Assembly (NCBI GenBank): GCA_016125405.1
Contig: WGLW01000019.1
Coordinates: 62,001 to 126,000, forward strand
Direction of reading: 5' to 3'
From: Alphaproteobacteria bacterium
GTDB lineage: Bacteria; Pseudomonadota; Alphaproteobacteria; Caulobacterales; Hyphomonadaceae
Length of the DNA: 64,000 nucleotides
The notes below the pieces were generated by a model. That model searched no databases. It had not been told where the DNA came from and saw only the letters and a list, made by a program, of their open reading frames with translations. Below, piece after piece: positions 37,393 through 46,346 of this stretch; the stretch's first letter is position 1, and the number at the start of each line of letters is the position of its first letter. The translations under genes and the position numbers were made by a program.

Positions 37393-40188
37393 CTAGCTGC
37401 CCTTGAGCTGGCTCAGCGCCTCGCCCAGCTTGGCCAGCGCCGCTTCCGCCGCGGCCCTGCGCTCGTGCTGCTCTTCCACCACTTCCGGCGGCGCCTTGGC
37501 GACGAACTGCTGGTTAGCCAGCTTCTTGTCGATGCCCGCAATGTCGCCCTTGAGCCGGCCGACTTCCTTCTCCAGCCGCGCCAGCTCCGCCTTGAGGTCG
37601 ATCAGTTCGGCCACAGAAAGACACGCCGTCGCCTCGTCGATGACGATGCGGATCGCGCCCGCCGGCGGGGCCTTGGCGATCTGGATGTCCTCCAGCCGCG
37701 CCATGCGTTCGATCAGCGCCTTGTAGGTCGCAAGCCGCGCCTCGGTCGCCTTCGACGCGCCGACCAGCACCAGCGGCGCCTTGGCCGCGTCCGGCACGTT
37801 CAGCTCTTTCCGCGCCGACCGGATCGACGACACCAGCCGGATCACCCAGTCGACCTCGGCTTCCGCTTCCGGACTCGCCAGCGTGTCGCCAAACTCCGGC
37901 CAGGACCGCGAGATCAGCAGACCGCGTGAGTTATCCATCGACTGGAACAGTTCTTCCGTCACGAACGGCATGAACGGGTGCAGCAGGTGCACGATCTGGT
38001 CGATCGCCCAGGCTGTCGTCGCCCGCGTCTCGGCCTTCGCGGCTTCGTCCTCGCCGTTCAGCACAGGCTTGGTCAGTTCGAGATACCAGTCGCAGAAGAC
38101 GTTCCAGGTGAAGCGGTAGATCGCGCCCGCCGCCTCGTTGAACTTGTACTCCTCGATCCCCTTGCGCACTTCGACTGCCGCCTTGCCGACCTCCGCCGCG
38201 ATCCAGCGGTTGAGCGTGTGTTTGACGGTCTTCGGATCGAACTTCGGATCCAGCACGCAGCCATTCATCTGCGCGAAGCGCGCCGCGTTCCACAGCTTGG
38301 TCGAAAACGCGCGATAGCCCGCCACGCGATCCTTCGAGAGCCGGATATTCCGCCCCTGCGCCGCCATCGCCGACATGGTGAAGCGCAGCGCATCGGCGCC
38401 ATAGGCGTCCACCAGCTCCAGCGGATCGATGACGTTGCCTTTCGACTTCGACATCTTCTGGCCCTTCTCGTCGAGGACCAGCGCGTGGATGTAGACGTCC
38501 TTGAACGGCACTTCGCCCATGAAGTGCAGCCCCTGCATCATCATGCGCGCGACCCAGAAGAAGATGATGTCGAACGCCGTCACCAGCACCGAGCCGGGAT
38601 AGAACTCCTTCAGCGCCGGATCGGTCTCCTCTGGCCACCCCATCGTCGAAAACGGCCACAGAGCGGACGAGAACCACGTGTCGAGGACGTCCTCGTCCTG
38701 TTTGAGCGAAAGAAAGGGCGAAGGCTTTGAGCCGGGCGGAAGAGCAACAAGGTCATGCCCCAGGTAGGCGGGCGGCTGATCCGAGATTACGACACCGCCG
38801 CCGTCCTCAAGGTCGTAATGCTTTAGCGCCATATGCATGGCTTCGTGAGCGTCTTTCGCGACAAAGATCTTGCCGTCCGGCCCAAACCACGCCGGTATCC
38901 GGTGGCCCCACCAGAGCTGGCGGCTGACGCACCACGGCTCGATGTTGCGCATCCATTCGAAATAGGTCTTGCGCCACTGCTCGGGCACGAAGCGCGTGTC
39001 GCCGTCCTCGACGGCCTTCACCGCAGGCTGCGCCAGCGTCCTGGCGTCCACATACCACTGGTCGGTGAGATAGGGCTCGATGACGACGCCCGAGCGATCG
39101 CCGAACGGCTGCTCGATCGTCTTGGCCTCGATCCCGGCGAGCAGGCCCGCCGCCTCCATATCGGCGACGATCTTCTTGCGCGCTGCAAACCGCTCCAGCC
39201 CGCGATAGGCTTCGGGCGCATCGTCGTTGATGTGCGCGTCGTCGGTCAGGATGTTCAGCGCCGCGAGATTATGCTGCTTGCCCACCTGATAGTCGTTGAA
39301 GTCATGCGCCGGCGTGATCTTCACCGCGCCGGTCCCCTTGGTCGGGTCGGCGTACTCGTCCGCGACAATCGGGATCAGCCGTCCGACCAGCGGCAGCTTT
39401 ACCTGCTTGCCCACCAGTGCGGTGTAGCGCTCGTCGTCGGGATGAACCGCAACGCCGGTATCGCCCAGCATCGTCTCCGGCCGCGTCGTGGCGACGACGA
39501 TGAAGTCGCGCTCTTCCCACTCGGTCGCCTTGCCGTCCTCGTCGAAGGCGATGGGGAATTTATAGGTCGTCCCGTCCGCAAGCGGATAGCGGAAGTGCCA
39601 GTAATGGCCCTTCACTTCCCGCGTCTCGACCTCAAGGTCGGAGATCGCCGTCTGGAAATGCGGATCCCAGTTCACCAGCCGCTTGTCGCGATAGATCAGG
39701 CCCTCGCGATAAAGATCGACGAACACCTTGGTGACGGCCTTGGACAGCCCCTCGTCCAGCGTGAAGCGCTCGCGGCTCCAGTCGCAGCTCGCGCCCAGGC
39801 GCTTGAGCTGGGAGACGATGGCCCCGCCCGACACCTCTTTCCATTTCCAGACGCGCTCCACGAACTTGTCCCGGCCCATGTCGCGGCGGCCGACATTGCC
39901 TTCCTTCGCCAGCTCGCGCTCGACCACCATCTGCGTGGCGATCCCGGCATGGTCCGTCCCCGGCTGCCACAAGACGCGCTTGCCCAGCATGCGGTTGAAG
40001 CGGACCAGCACGTCCTGAAGCGTGTTATTGAGCGCGTGCCCCATGTGCAGCACGCCGGTCACGTTCGGCGGCGGGATCACGATGGAATAGGGCTCGCCCG
40101 TTCCCGTGGGCTTGAACGCGCCGGAGTTTTCCCAGGCTTCATAAAGCCTTGGCTCGGCGGATGCGGGGTCAAAACGATCGTCGATCAT
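37393..40188 (-). CDS. valS: Valyl-tRNA synthetase
   Basis: 931 residues from the ATG at 40188 (MIDDRFDPASAEPRLYEAWENSGAF); 44 upstream codons in the track are spurious. HIGH is in PPNVTGVLHMGHALNNTL, KMSKS in DEKGQKMSKSKGNVIDP, the editing domain includes TTRPETMLGDTGVAVHPDD, and the C-terminus has the ValRS coiled coil (ELIDLKAELARLEKEVGRLKGDIAGIDKKL). It follows popZ in the same direction, with a small plus-strand ORF between, as in Caulobacter relatives. Confidence 0.97.
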   Translation of the reverse strand: MIDDRFDPASAEPRLYEAWENSGAFKPTGTGEPYSIVIPPPNVTGVLHMGHALNNTLQDVLVRFNRMLGKRVLWQPGTDHAGIATQMVVERELAKEGNVGRRDMGRDKFVERVWKWKEVSGGAIVSQLKRLGASCDWSRERFTLDEGLSKAVTKVFVDLYREGLIYRDKRLVNWDPHFQTAISDLEVETREVKGHYWHFRYPLADGTTYKFPIAFDEDGKATEWEERDFIVVATTRPETMLGDTGVAVHPDDERYTALVGKQVKLPLVGRLIPIVADEYADPTKGTGAVKITPAHDFNDYQVGKQHNLAALNILTDDAHINDDAPEAYRGLERFAARKKIVADMEAAGLLAGIEAKTIEQPFGDRSGVVIEPYLTDQWYVDARTLAQPAVKAVEDGDTRFVPEQWRKTYFEWMRNIEPWCVSRQLWWGHRIPAWFGPDGKIFVAKDAHEAMHMALKHYDLEDGGGVVISDQPPAYLGHDLVALPPGSKPSPFLSLKQDEDVLDTWFSSALWPFSTMGWPEETDPALKEFYPGSVLVTAFDIIFFWVARMMMQGLHFMGEVPFKDVYIHALVLDEKGQKMSKSKGNVIDPLELVDAYGADALRFTMSAMAAQGRNIRLSKDRVAGYRAFSTKLWNAARFAQMNGCVLDPKFDPKTVKHTLNRWIAAEVGKAAVEVRKGIEEYKFNEAAGAIYRFTWNVFCDWYLELTKPVLNGEDEAAKAETRATTAWAIDQIVHLLHPFMPFVTEELFQSMDNSRGLLISRSWPEFGDTLASPEAEAEVDWVIRLVSSIRSARKELNVPDAAKAPLVLVGASKATEARLATYKALIERMARLEDIQIAKAPPAGAIRIVIDEATACLSVAELIDLKAELARLEKEVGRLKGDIAGIDKKLANQQFVAKAPPEVVEEQHERRAAAEAALAKLGEALSQLKGS

Positions 40189-40252
40189 GCCGACCGGATA
40201 GCTTGGCCCGCAGACAGAGACAACCGCCCCGTCCGGGAGACAGAAGTTGCGC

Positions 40253-40274
40253 GACCCAGGCGAAGGCCGGGGTC
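40253..40274. repeat. REP-like hairpin between valS and a small ORF
   Basis: GACCCAGGC-GAAG-GCCGGGGTC can fold with one mismatch. The sequence resembles short GC-rich hairpins seen in many intergenic regions of Alphaproteobacteria. The core GGCCGGGGTCCA also occurs in the 95-bp repeat at about 23,880. The rest of 40,189-40,376 shows nothing else. Confidence 0.45.
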
Positions 40275-40376
40275 CAGTCGCTCTATCCTCCAAAGAGCAC
40301 CCGACGCCCCAAGCCGCCATCGGCCCCAGGGAAGAAACTTATCCGACCGGCCTGCCCCACACCCATACTGCCGCCG

Positions 40377-40889
40377 ATGACTGTGCTCGCCGCCCTTCTC
40401 CGCTGGCTTCTCCAGCTGCCGCCGCTTCATGCGATGCGGTGCAGCGCGCGCTACCTGCTCGAATGGACGCTGCTGGCGCTCATCGACGACGAAACCCTGA
40501 CGCCGCGCGACCTGACGGACAACTATCTCCGCTTCCTCCATCGCGGCGTCAGCACGGCGGCGACGCTGATCGACATCGTCATCGGCCTGCACGCGTCAGA
40601 CCTTGCGGGCCTGCCCATGCGGCGAAGCGCACGTGCAATTCCCGAGTTGCCGCGCAAGCGGTGCGCCCAGGCGTCCATGATCCGCCGCGTCCTCGACCTG
40701 CTGCACCGGCTCGACCATGTCGAGGCGTCGGCGGCGCGGCTGGCGCGGCGGTTCCGGCGCGACGCGACCGAGGCGGCGCGCATTGGCCACATCGCCGGCC
40801 TGCCGAGGCTGAAGCCCAGGCCGGTCGTCAGGCCGCTCGCGACCGCACCGGCCATTCCCCATCCCCGCGCGCTCGACCTCTCCGGCTAG
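40377..40889 (+). CDS. Hypothetical protein
   Basis: 170 residues from the ATG at 40377 (MTVLAALLRWLLQLPPLHAMRC). I do not recognise a family. The first 50 residues are hydrophobic and helical (LRWLLQLPPLHAMRCSARYLLEWTLLALID), then DLTDNYLRFLHRGVSTAATLIDIVIGLH, then a basic Arg-rich C-terminus. It lies between valS and popZ on the other strand and shares their bidirectional terminator. Confidence 0.6.
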   Translation: MTVLAALLRWLLQLPPLHAMRCSARYLLEWTLLALIDDETLTPRDLTDNYLRFLHRGVSTAATLIDIVIGLHASDLAGLPMRRSARAIPELPRKRCAQASMIRRVLDLLHRLDHVEASAARLARRFRRDATEAARIGHIAGLPRLKPRPVVRPLATAPAIPHPRALDLSG

Positions 40890-40960
40890 CCCAGCCAGAT
40901 CCCCGCCAACCTTTTCGATCCGGCCGCGGCGCGCGTCCGGAAACGCTGGCGCATGCCCGG

Positions 40961-41001
40961 AAACACAAAGGGCGCGCCCTTGCGAGCGCGCCCTGTGTTT
41001 T
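40961..41001. terminator. Bidirectional terminator between the small ORF and popZ
   Basis: GGGCGCGC (40970-40977) pairs with GCGCGCCC (40986-40993), extended by AAACACA/TGTGTTT outside a two-base bulge. The plus strand ends TGTGTTTTG and the minus strand ends TTTGTGTTT, so it can stop transcription from both the 170-residue ORF and popZ. Confidence 0.8.
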
Positions 41002-41062
41002 GTGAAAAGTCCGATGGGTTATGTGCGGTAAGCCGCGCGGGGCTCCCTCGCCAAAGCCAGCG

Positions 41063-41662
41063 TTAGCGGGCCATGCGACGGATGCGTTCGATCTCCTTCT
41101 GAACCTCGATCTCAACCAGCTGAGGCAGGTTGGCGTCGAGCCAATCTTTCAACAAAGGTTTCAACATTTGCTTAACGACGTCGTCCAGCGTCACGCCGGA
41201 CTGAACCATCATGCTGCCCATCAGCTTGCCCAGCGCGCCGGCGGCCTGCGTGGCCGCGGGTTCGGCGACCAGGCCTTCCTCCATGACGGGACGCGGAGCG
41301 GGAGCGGCCGGACGGGGCTGCGGCTCGGGCGCGGCCTCGGGCTCCTTCTCCATGATCATGATGTCTTCTTCGTCGGCCTCGGCCACGACTTCCGGTTCCG
41401 GCTCAAATTCCGGTTCGGGCTCGGCTTCGATAATGGGTTCTGGCGCGGGCGGCGGCGGTTCGGCCGGTTTCGGCGGCGGCGCAGCCTTGGCGGCGGGCGG
41501 CGGGGCCGGTTGCGGCTTTGGCGCGGGCTCAGGCTCGGCCGGCTTCAGCTCCAGCACGTCGGCGCCGGCTTCCGCAGGCTTGTCGTCCTCGGAAATGATC
41601 CGGCGGATGGACGCCAGAATCTCTTCCATGGTTGGCTCGCGTTGTGCGCTGTCAGCCGTCAT
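41063..41662 (-). CDS. popZ: Pole-organising protein PopZ (DUF2497)
   Basis: 199 residues. The N-terminal helix EPTMEEILASIRRIISEDD is the PopZ partner-binding helix, the centre is a long Pro/Glu/Ala-rich disordered region, and the C-terminal GALGKLMGSMMVQSGVTLDDVVKQMLKPLLKDWLDANLPQLVEIEVQKEIERIRRMAR is the oligomerisation domain. In Caulobacter PopZ forms the polar matrix that anchors chromosomal parS via ParB. The acidic linker is longer than many relatives, and the gene sits upstream of valS as in Caulobacter. Confidence 0.93.
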   Translation of the reverse strand: MTADSAQREPTMEEILASIRRIISEDDKPAEAGADVLELKPAEPEPAPKPQPAPPPAAKAAPPPKPAEPPPPAPEPIIEAEPEPEFEPEPEVVAEADEEDIMIMEKEPEAAPEPQPRPAAPAPRPVMEEGLVAEPAATQAAGALGKLMGSMMVQSGVTLDDVVKQMLKPLLKDWLDANLPQLVEIEVQKEIERIRRMAR

Positions 41663-41753
41663 GTCCCGGGCCTCTGTCTGGCGTGCGGAAAGACCGTGAT
41701 TCCCGCCCGCAATTCGATCCGGGAATAAGACCCCGTTCGCCCCTACGAATTAG

Positions 41754-43058
41754 TTAACGCGCAAAGACGCCAGGTGTCAGACGACCCATCGCAGCCAACA
41801 ATTGAAGGACCGCGACATATTCGGCCCGCCGGGCGTCGATCAGGTCAAGCCGGGCGTCCAGCAGGTCCCGCTCCTGGTCCAGCACGTCGAGCGTGATGCG
41901 GGTCCCGACGGAAAGCTCCTGCTGGGCGCCTTCCAGCGCGGTCTGGGCGGCCGTCACGCCGGCCTCCGATGCCTCAATTCCCTGCCGGGCGGACACGACG
42001 GTATGCCAGGCGCTGGTCACCAGCGCCGTCACCTGCCGCTCCTGCGCCATGGCGTCGAATCGCGCCTTGTCGGCCTCCAGCTTGGCCGCGCGGGTGCGCG
42101 AGGCCAGCAGCCCGCCCTCATAGATCGGGATCGACAGCCGTGCCGAAAGCCCGACGCTGGTGTCCTGGTAGCTGTTGTCGACATAGGTGTCGGTCAGCCC
42201 GGCGTTTCCCACCACCGAAAGGTTCGGCCGCAAGGATCCCCGCGCCACGCCAACCGCCTCGCGGGCCCCCGTCTCGTTGGCCCGCATCGCGATCACCGAA
42301 GGATTTTCCTTCATCGCGATTGCAACCGCCTCGTCCAGCGTCGCCGGAATGGCCGGAGCCGGCGGCGGTTCAGCCAGTTGAACCGGCGGGCGGCCGACCA
42401 GCCGCTCGAAATTCGCGCGCACGGTTTCCAGCCGGGCTCTCGCCGCCGCCAGGCTCGATTCAGAAGCGGCCCGCCGCGCCTCGGCCTGGGCGACGTCCGT
42501 CCGCGTCACCTCGCCGACATTGAACCGGTCACTGGCCGCCTGAACCTGCTGTTTCAGCTCGCCCACATTGGTGTCGCGGATATCCACCTCCGCTTCGGCG
42601 CGACGCACATCGACGAACGCCGTGGCGACATCGAGAACCAGCTGCTGCTCGTATCCGGTCAGGTGGGCTTCGGCCGCATTCACGCCCGCCCTGGCCTCGC
42701 GCCGCTGCGCCGCCAGCGATCCGCCGGCATATATCGTCTGCCGCGCCTCGAGACCGGCCGTGTCGCGGTTGTAATTGCCGCTCGGCGGAAATGTGTTCCC
42801 GTTTGGCAACGCAAAACTCTGACCCGGCTTGTCATTGAGCGCGGAATAGCTGCCGCTCAGCGCAAGGCTCGGCCGCATCGCCGCCCTGGCCTGCTCCAGT
42901 GTTTCGTTCGCCACGGCGCGCGTGCGGCGCTGGGACATCAACTCCGGATTGTTGTCGAGCGCCGAAGCCACGGAGACCGCCAACGTCTCCTGACTCGCCT
43001 GCGCGAAGGCAGGCATGGAAATCGTTGCCAGCAGCAAGGCGGCGGCGATCGTCCTCAT
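41754..43058 (-). CDS. tolC: TolC-family outer membrane efflux protein
   Basis: 434 residues from the ATG at 43058 (MRTIAAALLLATISMPAFAQ), with signal peptide. Two repeats of long coiled-coil helix plus beta strand are evident: ASALDNNPELMSQRRTRAVANETLEQARAAMRPSLALSGSY and later EAVGVARGSLRPNLSVVGNAGLTDTY, with YEGGLLASRTRAAKLEADKARFD. It would be the trimeric exit duct for type I secretion or RND efflux. No pump or adaptor gene is adjacent. Confidence 0.88.
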   Translation of the reverse strand: MRTIAAALLLATISMPAFAQASQETLAVSVASALDNNPELMSQRRTRAVANETLEQARAAMRPSLALSGSYSALNDKPGQSFALPNGNTFPPSGNYNRDTAGLEARQTIYAGGSLAAQRREARAGVNAAEAHLTGYEQQLVLDVATAFVDVRRAEAEVDIRDTNVGELKQQVQAASDRFNVGEVTRTDVAQAEARRAASESSLAAARARLETVRANFERLVGRPPVQLAEPPPAPAIPATLDEAVAIAMKENPSVIAMRANETGAREAVGVARGSLRPNLSVVGNAGLTDTYVDNSYQDTSVGLSARLSIPIYEGGLLASRTRAAKLEADKARFDAMAQERQVTALVTSAWHTVVSARQGIEASEAGVTAAQTALEGAQQELSVGTRITLDVLDQERDLLDARLDLIDARRAEYVAVLQLLAAMGRLTPGVFAR

Positions 43059-43191
43059 GGAGGTCCCTCTCGAATTGCGAACAGCCGCCACGCGGCGCCC
43101 GTAATCGCCCTTACACCCGATGATATCGGGTGCGTCGGCCCATCTTGCCAAGCGGTTGCGCCTGATTGGTTAAGGGGGTGTCTGCCTCGCT

Positions 43192-43842
43192 CTAGAAGCG
43201 AAACACCTCGGCATGTTCGAAGCCGGGGAGCTTGGGCGCCGACGAATCGAACGGTGCGCGCCAGGCGGATTTGCCGCCGGAACGGACATAGACACGAGCC
43301 CGGCGGACCACGCCCTCGTCAACGACCACGACGAGACGACCACCCTCGGCCAGCTGGTTGATCCAGGTGTCCGGCACAACCTCCACCGCGCCATTGACGA
43401 AGATCGCGTTGAACGGGCCCTTGGCCGGTGCGCCCGCCGCCAGGGAGCCGGAAACGACCTCGACATCGCCGCCCCCGTGCCTCGCGACCGCGTCCCGAAC
43501 GACGCCGGCTGCGGCGTCGTCGGATTCCAGCGCCACGACGGACTTGGCCAGTTTCGCCAGCACGACAGTGGAGTAGCCAGCGCCCGGAGCGATATCGAGC
43601 ACCCGGTCCTCGTCGGTGATCGAGGCCGCATTGACCAGCTTGGCGAAATCGCGCGCGGCCATCAGGAACCGTCCGGGACCGGTTTCCACCGCCCGGTCGG
43701 CATAGGCGAGCGCTTCGCGTCCCTTGGGCACAAAGTCCTCACGGGGAACGGAGGCGATGGCGGCGATCAGGCGGCGGTCGGTGACGTCGTTCGGACGCAC
43801 CTGGCTGTCGATCATCGCGGTTCGGGCGGCTTGCAGATCCAC
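43192..43842 (-). CDS. pcm: Protein-L-isoaspartate O-methyltransferase
   Basis: About 216 residues starting at the GTG at 43842 (DLQAARTAMIDSQVRPNDVTDRRL); the track start overlaps tRNA-Cys and is rejected. SAM-binding motif I is ITDEDRVLDIAPGAGYSTVVLAKLA, with VVALESDD after it, and motif for the C-terminus is PFNAIFVNGAVEVVPD and LAEGGRLVVVVDE. It methylates damaged isoaspartyl residues for repair. Divergent from tRNA-Cys and, like others in this subgroup, followed by the tolC-like gene. Confidence 0.88.
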   Translation of the reverse strand: MDLQAARTAMIDSQVRPNDVTDRRLIAAIASVPREDFVPKGREALAYADRAVETGPGRFLMAARDFAKLVNAASITDEDRVLDIAPGAGYSTVVLAKLAKSVVALESDDAAAGVVRDAVARHGGGDVEVVSGSLAAGAPAKGPFNAIFVNGAVEVVPDTWINQLAEGGRLVVVVDEGVVRRARVYVRSGGKSAWRAPFDSSAPKLPGFEHAEVFRF

Positions 43843-43974
43843 GTTCGACCCCAATCTGGATGGCAGACTCAAGGCGCTCCCTGCGCCTACTTGTGCGTCG
43901 GGGGCTCTTAGCATACGCACGTGCGCGCGCAACGCGCTGATCGGCCGCCCCGCCAGCGGTCGCATCGACTGGTC

Positions 43975-44048
43975 GGCCTCGTGGCGGAGTGGTGACGCAG
44001 AGGACTGCAAATCCTTGCACCCCGGTTCGATTCCGGGCGAGGCCTCCA
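43975..44048 (+). tRNA. tRNA-Cys (anticodon GCA)
   Basis: Acceptor GGCCTCG pairs with CGAGGCC, anticodon loop CTGCAAA gives GCA, the T-arm is CCCGG-TTCGATT-CCGGG, discriminator T and encoded CCA end at 44048. It is intact although an integrase gene begins 155 bases downstream, as expected if the element reconstitutes the tRNA end on insertion. Confidence 0.97.
44021..44048 (+). other. Probable attL core: 3' end of tRNA-Cys
   Basis: P4-type integrases usually recombine into tRNA 3' ends. The T-arm and acceptor of tRNA-Cys are the natural core here, because the integrase gene follows immediately in the same orientation. The matching attR copy is not in the window, so the exact core length is unknown. 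Confidence 0.6.
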
Positions 44049-44058
44049 GACGCTTTCT

Positions 44059-44190
44059 GAGTCCCTAATCCTCGCTCCCCGATTTAGCTAAACGGGTTGA
44101 GCACAATGGAAATTTCCCATCGGTATGGTTCCCATGCGTCCCAGTACGTCTCGGGAACAAACGCGCCAAAAGGACTCGAATTAGGGACTC
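44059..44190. repeat. 11-bp inverted repeats between tRNA-Cys and the integrase gene
   Basis: GAGTCCCTAAT at 44059-44069 recurs as its exact reverse complement ATTAGGGACTC at 44180-44190. The second copy ends 12 bases before the integrase ATG. Their position between the attachment site and int suggests arm-type binding sites for integrase or excisionase, or an int operator. Confidence 0.6.
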
Positions 44191-44202
44191 GCGAGGTTCG
44201 CC

Positions 44203-45357
44203 ATGTCGGCTCTATCTAACGCCACGTTGCGCGCCGCGAAGCCTCGCCAGTCCGCCTACAAGATCAAAGACCCCCAGACACCCGGCCTTTTCGTTGTCGT
44301 AGTCCCGAACGGCCGCAAGTCGTGGCGACTCCGGCAGATGGTTGCCCGCAAAACGACCGAAAAGACGCTGGGGGCGTTCCCTGACCTGCCCTTGGAACAT
44401 GCCCGAGCCATGGCCCTCCAAATGCGGGCATCGGCCGAGACGGCCAACTTCAAGACGGCCGCTGACGTGTGGATCGACCATAAGCGGATGGACCTGGACC
44501 CGGCGACCGTGATCGCAATCGAAAGCCGGTTGCGCCTGCACATCCTCCCCGACCTGGGCCACAAGCCGGTTGCAGCCATCAAGCCAAGCGAAGTCTTGGC
44601 CGTGGTCGAGAAGTGCCGGGCCGAGAAAAAGGGCGATACAGCCGCCCGCTGTCTGGCGATCATGCGGCAGGTCTTCGCCCATGCCTGCGTCAAGTATGAC
44701 CTGACCTTCAACCCGGCTTCGGAAGTGATGCAGGCGCGCCTATCGAGGCCACCCGTCACGCATCGCAAGGCGCCGACTTTGGGCGAGCTGGGCTTACTCC
44801 TGCAAACGCTGGACACCTATTCCAGTCGGACCACCGCGCGCGGCCTCGAATTCCTCGCCCGCACAATGGTTCGCTATGGGGAGGTCCGTTATGCGGACTG
44901 GTCGGAATTCTCTCGCCTAGCGGATGCAAAGCGCGCCGAATGGATCATCCCCGCCGCGCGCATGAAGATGCGCCGGGCGCATGTGGTCCCGCTCTCCCGC
45001 CAATGCCTTTCGATCCTGAAGGCGCAAGCGGGCGTCGGGAAGAGCTTCCCAACGCGCGGGCTGGTTTTCCCCGGCCCGGATGGCGCGCCGCTCTCAGAGA
45101 ATGCCTTCCTATCGCTGATCGCGAAGAAAGTCGGAAAGCGCGCCTATACCGTCCACGGAATACGCGCGACCGCCTCCACCTTCCTAAACGAAGTCGGGAA
45201 GCCCTTCGACGTGATCGAAGCGGCGCTGGCGCACGTCGAGAGGAATAGCGCCCGGCGGGCTTACAACCGGGCGGACTATCTGGCCGCGCGGCGGGAGTTG
45301 CTTCAGTTCTGGAGCGATGAACTAGACCGGGCGCGGGACCGGTTCGCGTTGATTTAG
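44203..45357 (+). CDS. P4-type tyrosine integrase
   Basis: 384 residues. An N-terminal DUF4102-type arm-binding domain (LSNATLRAAKPRQSAYKIKDPQTPGLFVVVVPNGRKSW, then TTEKTLGAFPDLPLEHARAM) is followed by a SAM-like core-binding domain and the catalytic domain: Arg in TMVRYGEVRYADW, Lys in RMKMRRAHVVPLS, HxxR in VHGIRATASTF, His in EAALAHVERN and the nucleophile Tyr in RRAYNRADYLAARREL. It inserts the island at tRNA-Cys. The gene lies just inside the left end and marks the core/island border. Confidence 0.95.
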   Translation: MSALSNATLRAAKPRQSAYKIKDPQTPGLFVVVVPNGRKSWRLRQMVARKTTEKTLGAFPDLPLEHARAMALQMRASAETANFKTAADVWIDHKRMDLDPATVIAIESRLRLHILPDLGHKPVAAIKPSEVLAVVEKCRAEKKGDTAARCLAIMRQVFAHACVKYDLTFNPASEVMQARLSRPPVTHRKAPTLGELGLLLQTLDTYSSRTTARGLEFLARTMVRYGEVRYADWSEFSRLADAKRAEWIIPAARMKMRRAHVVPLSRQCLSILKAQAGVGKSFPTRGLVFPGPDGAPLSENAFLSLIAKKVGKRAYTVHGIRATASTFLNEVGKPFDVIEAALAHVERNSARRAYNRADYLAARRELLQFWSDELDRARDRFALI

Positions 45358-45450
45358 TTCGGCAGCGCTGCACGAGCGACCGGAATTGGCGAAAGGCGTC
45401 GTTCGGAGAAGCGACGCGCTAGGTCTGCAATTCTCGCCGACACCAGATGT

Positions 45451-46224
45451 TCAGGGCAGTTCAATGGTCAAAAGCTCGAACGGCGGCTGCCCCGTGGCCG
45501 CGCGCTCATTTCGATATCCTCCTTGCCGGGAGACCACCCGCGTCTCACCAATCATGATGTCGATATCCCAGTGAACATGGCCGTACATCCACACCCTCGG
45601 GCCATGGTCATATATCCAAGCGTCAAGATCACTCACAAAACACCCGTTCAGCGAGTCACCTAGGTGGCGAGGCGGTATCGCAGCCCCTGTCGGAGCGTGG
45701 TGTGTGATCACTATCGATTTTTCCCGACCAACCTTGGCCACTTGAGCCTCGATAAAGGCTCGCCCCGTCATGTGTAACTCCCGGGCGTGTTTCGGGTGGA
45801 AGTAGGTGTACTCATGCTCCTCCCTCCAAACGATCTGGCGGTGGTCGTTCAGGTTAGCATCAGCGTTGAACATGTTCAGGTCGGCCGGAAGGGATCTATG
45901 ATATTCGTAGTCGGTCCAAAGAGTTGAACCAATGAATGTGTACCCGCCGAATTCGAAGATGTCGTTGTTGAGGTAGATCACCTTCTGGCTCGACCGCTCC
46001 CGCAAGTCCGCCTCTAATCGCTGATAGACTGATCCGTAGAACTCGTGATTGCCCGCGACATAGAGGGATGGGCACGAGAAATCATTCTGTTCGATCCAGT
46101 CCATTCCTTGCGTGCCCTTGTGGATGTCCCCGGCAAAAATCAAGAGATCGATATCCGAGGCCGGCCGCACGTCTGGTCGCAGCGAGTGTTCAAGGTGGAG
46201 GTCGCTCGCAAGGGCGATTTTCAT
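45451..46224 (-). CDS. Calcineurin-like metallophosphoesterase
   Basis: 257 residues from the ATG at 46224 (MKIALASDLHLEH). The five blocks of the fold are present: DLHLE, FAGDIHKG, VAGNHEFYG, ITHHAPTG and YGHVHWDID, providing the Asp/His/Asn two-metal site. It may hydrolyse phosphodiesters or phosphoproteins; the substrate is not evident. It converges on the integrase gene and is the first cargo gene. Confidence 0.88.
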   Translation of the reverse strand: MKIALASDLHLEHSLRPDVRPASDIDLLIFAGDIHKGTQGMDWIEQNDFSCPSLYVAGNHEFYGSVYQRLEADLRERSSQKVIYLNNDIFEFGGYTFIGSTLWTDYEYHRSLPADLNMFNADANLNDHRQIVWREEHEYTYFHPKHARELHMTGRAFIEAQVAKVGREKSIVITHHAPTGAAIPPRHLGDSLNGCFVSDLDAWIYDHGPRVWMYGHVHWDIDIMIGETRVVSRQGGYRNERAATGQPPFELLTIELP

Positions 46225-46346
46225 GAGTGTCCGCGCTTCCCCGGGCGTTGTTCGCTCGTGTGGTTTGCCGCGAACCCCTCGACTTTCACCCAGTCTGAGC
46301 CGCGATAATCGGACGACATTGCAGTCAGCCACACGTGCGGTTCAAC

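Noticed and set aside
38833-40380. 515-codon plus-strand ORF opposite valS
   Set aside because: Antisense shadow of valS with no domain or ribosome site.
41802-43361. 519-codon plus-strand ORF opposite the tolC-like gene
   Set aside because: Antisense shadow; it also crosses into pcm, which is real on the other strand.
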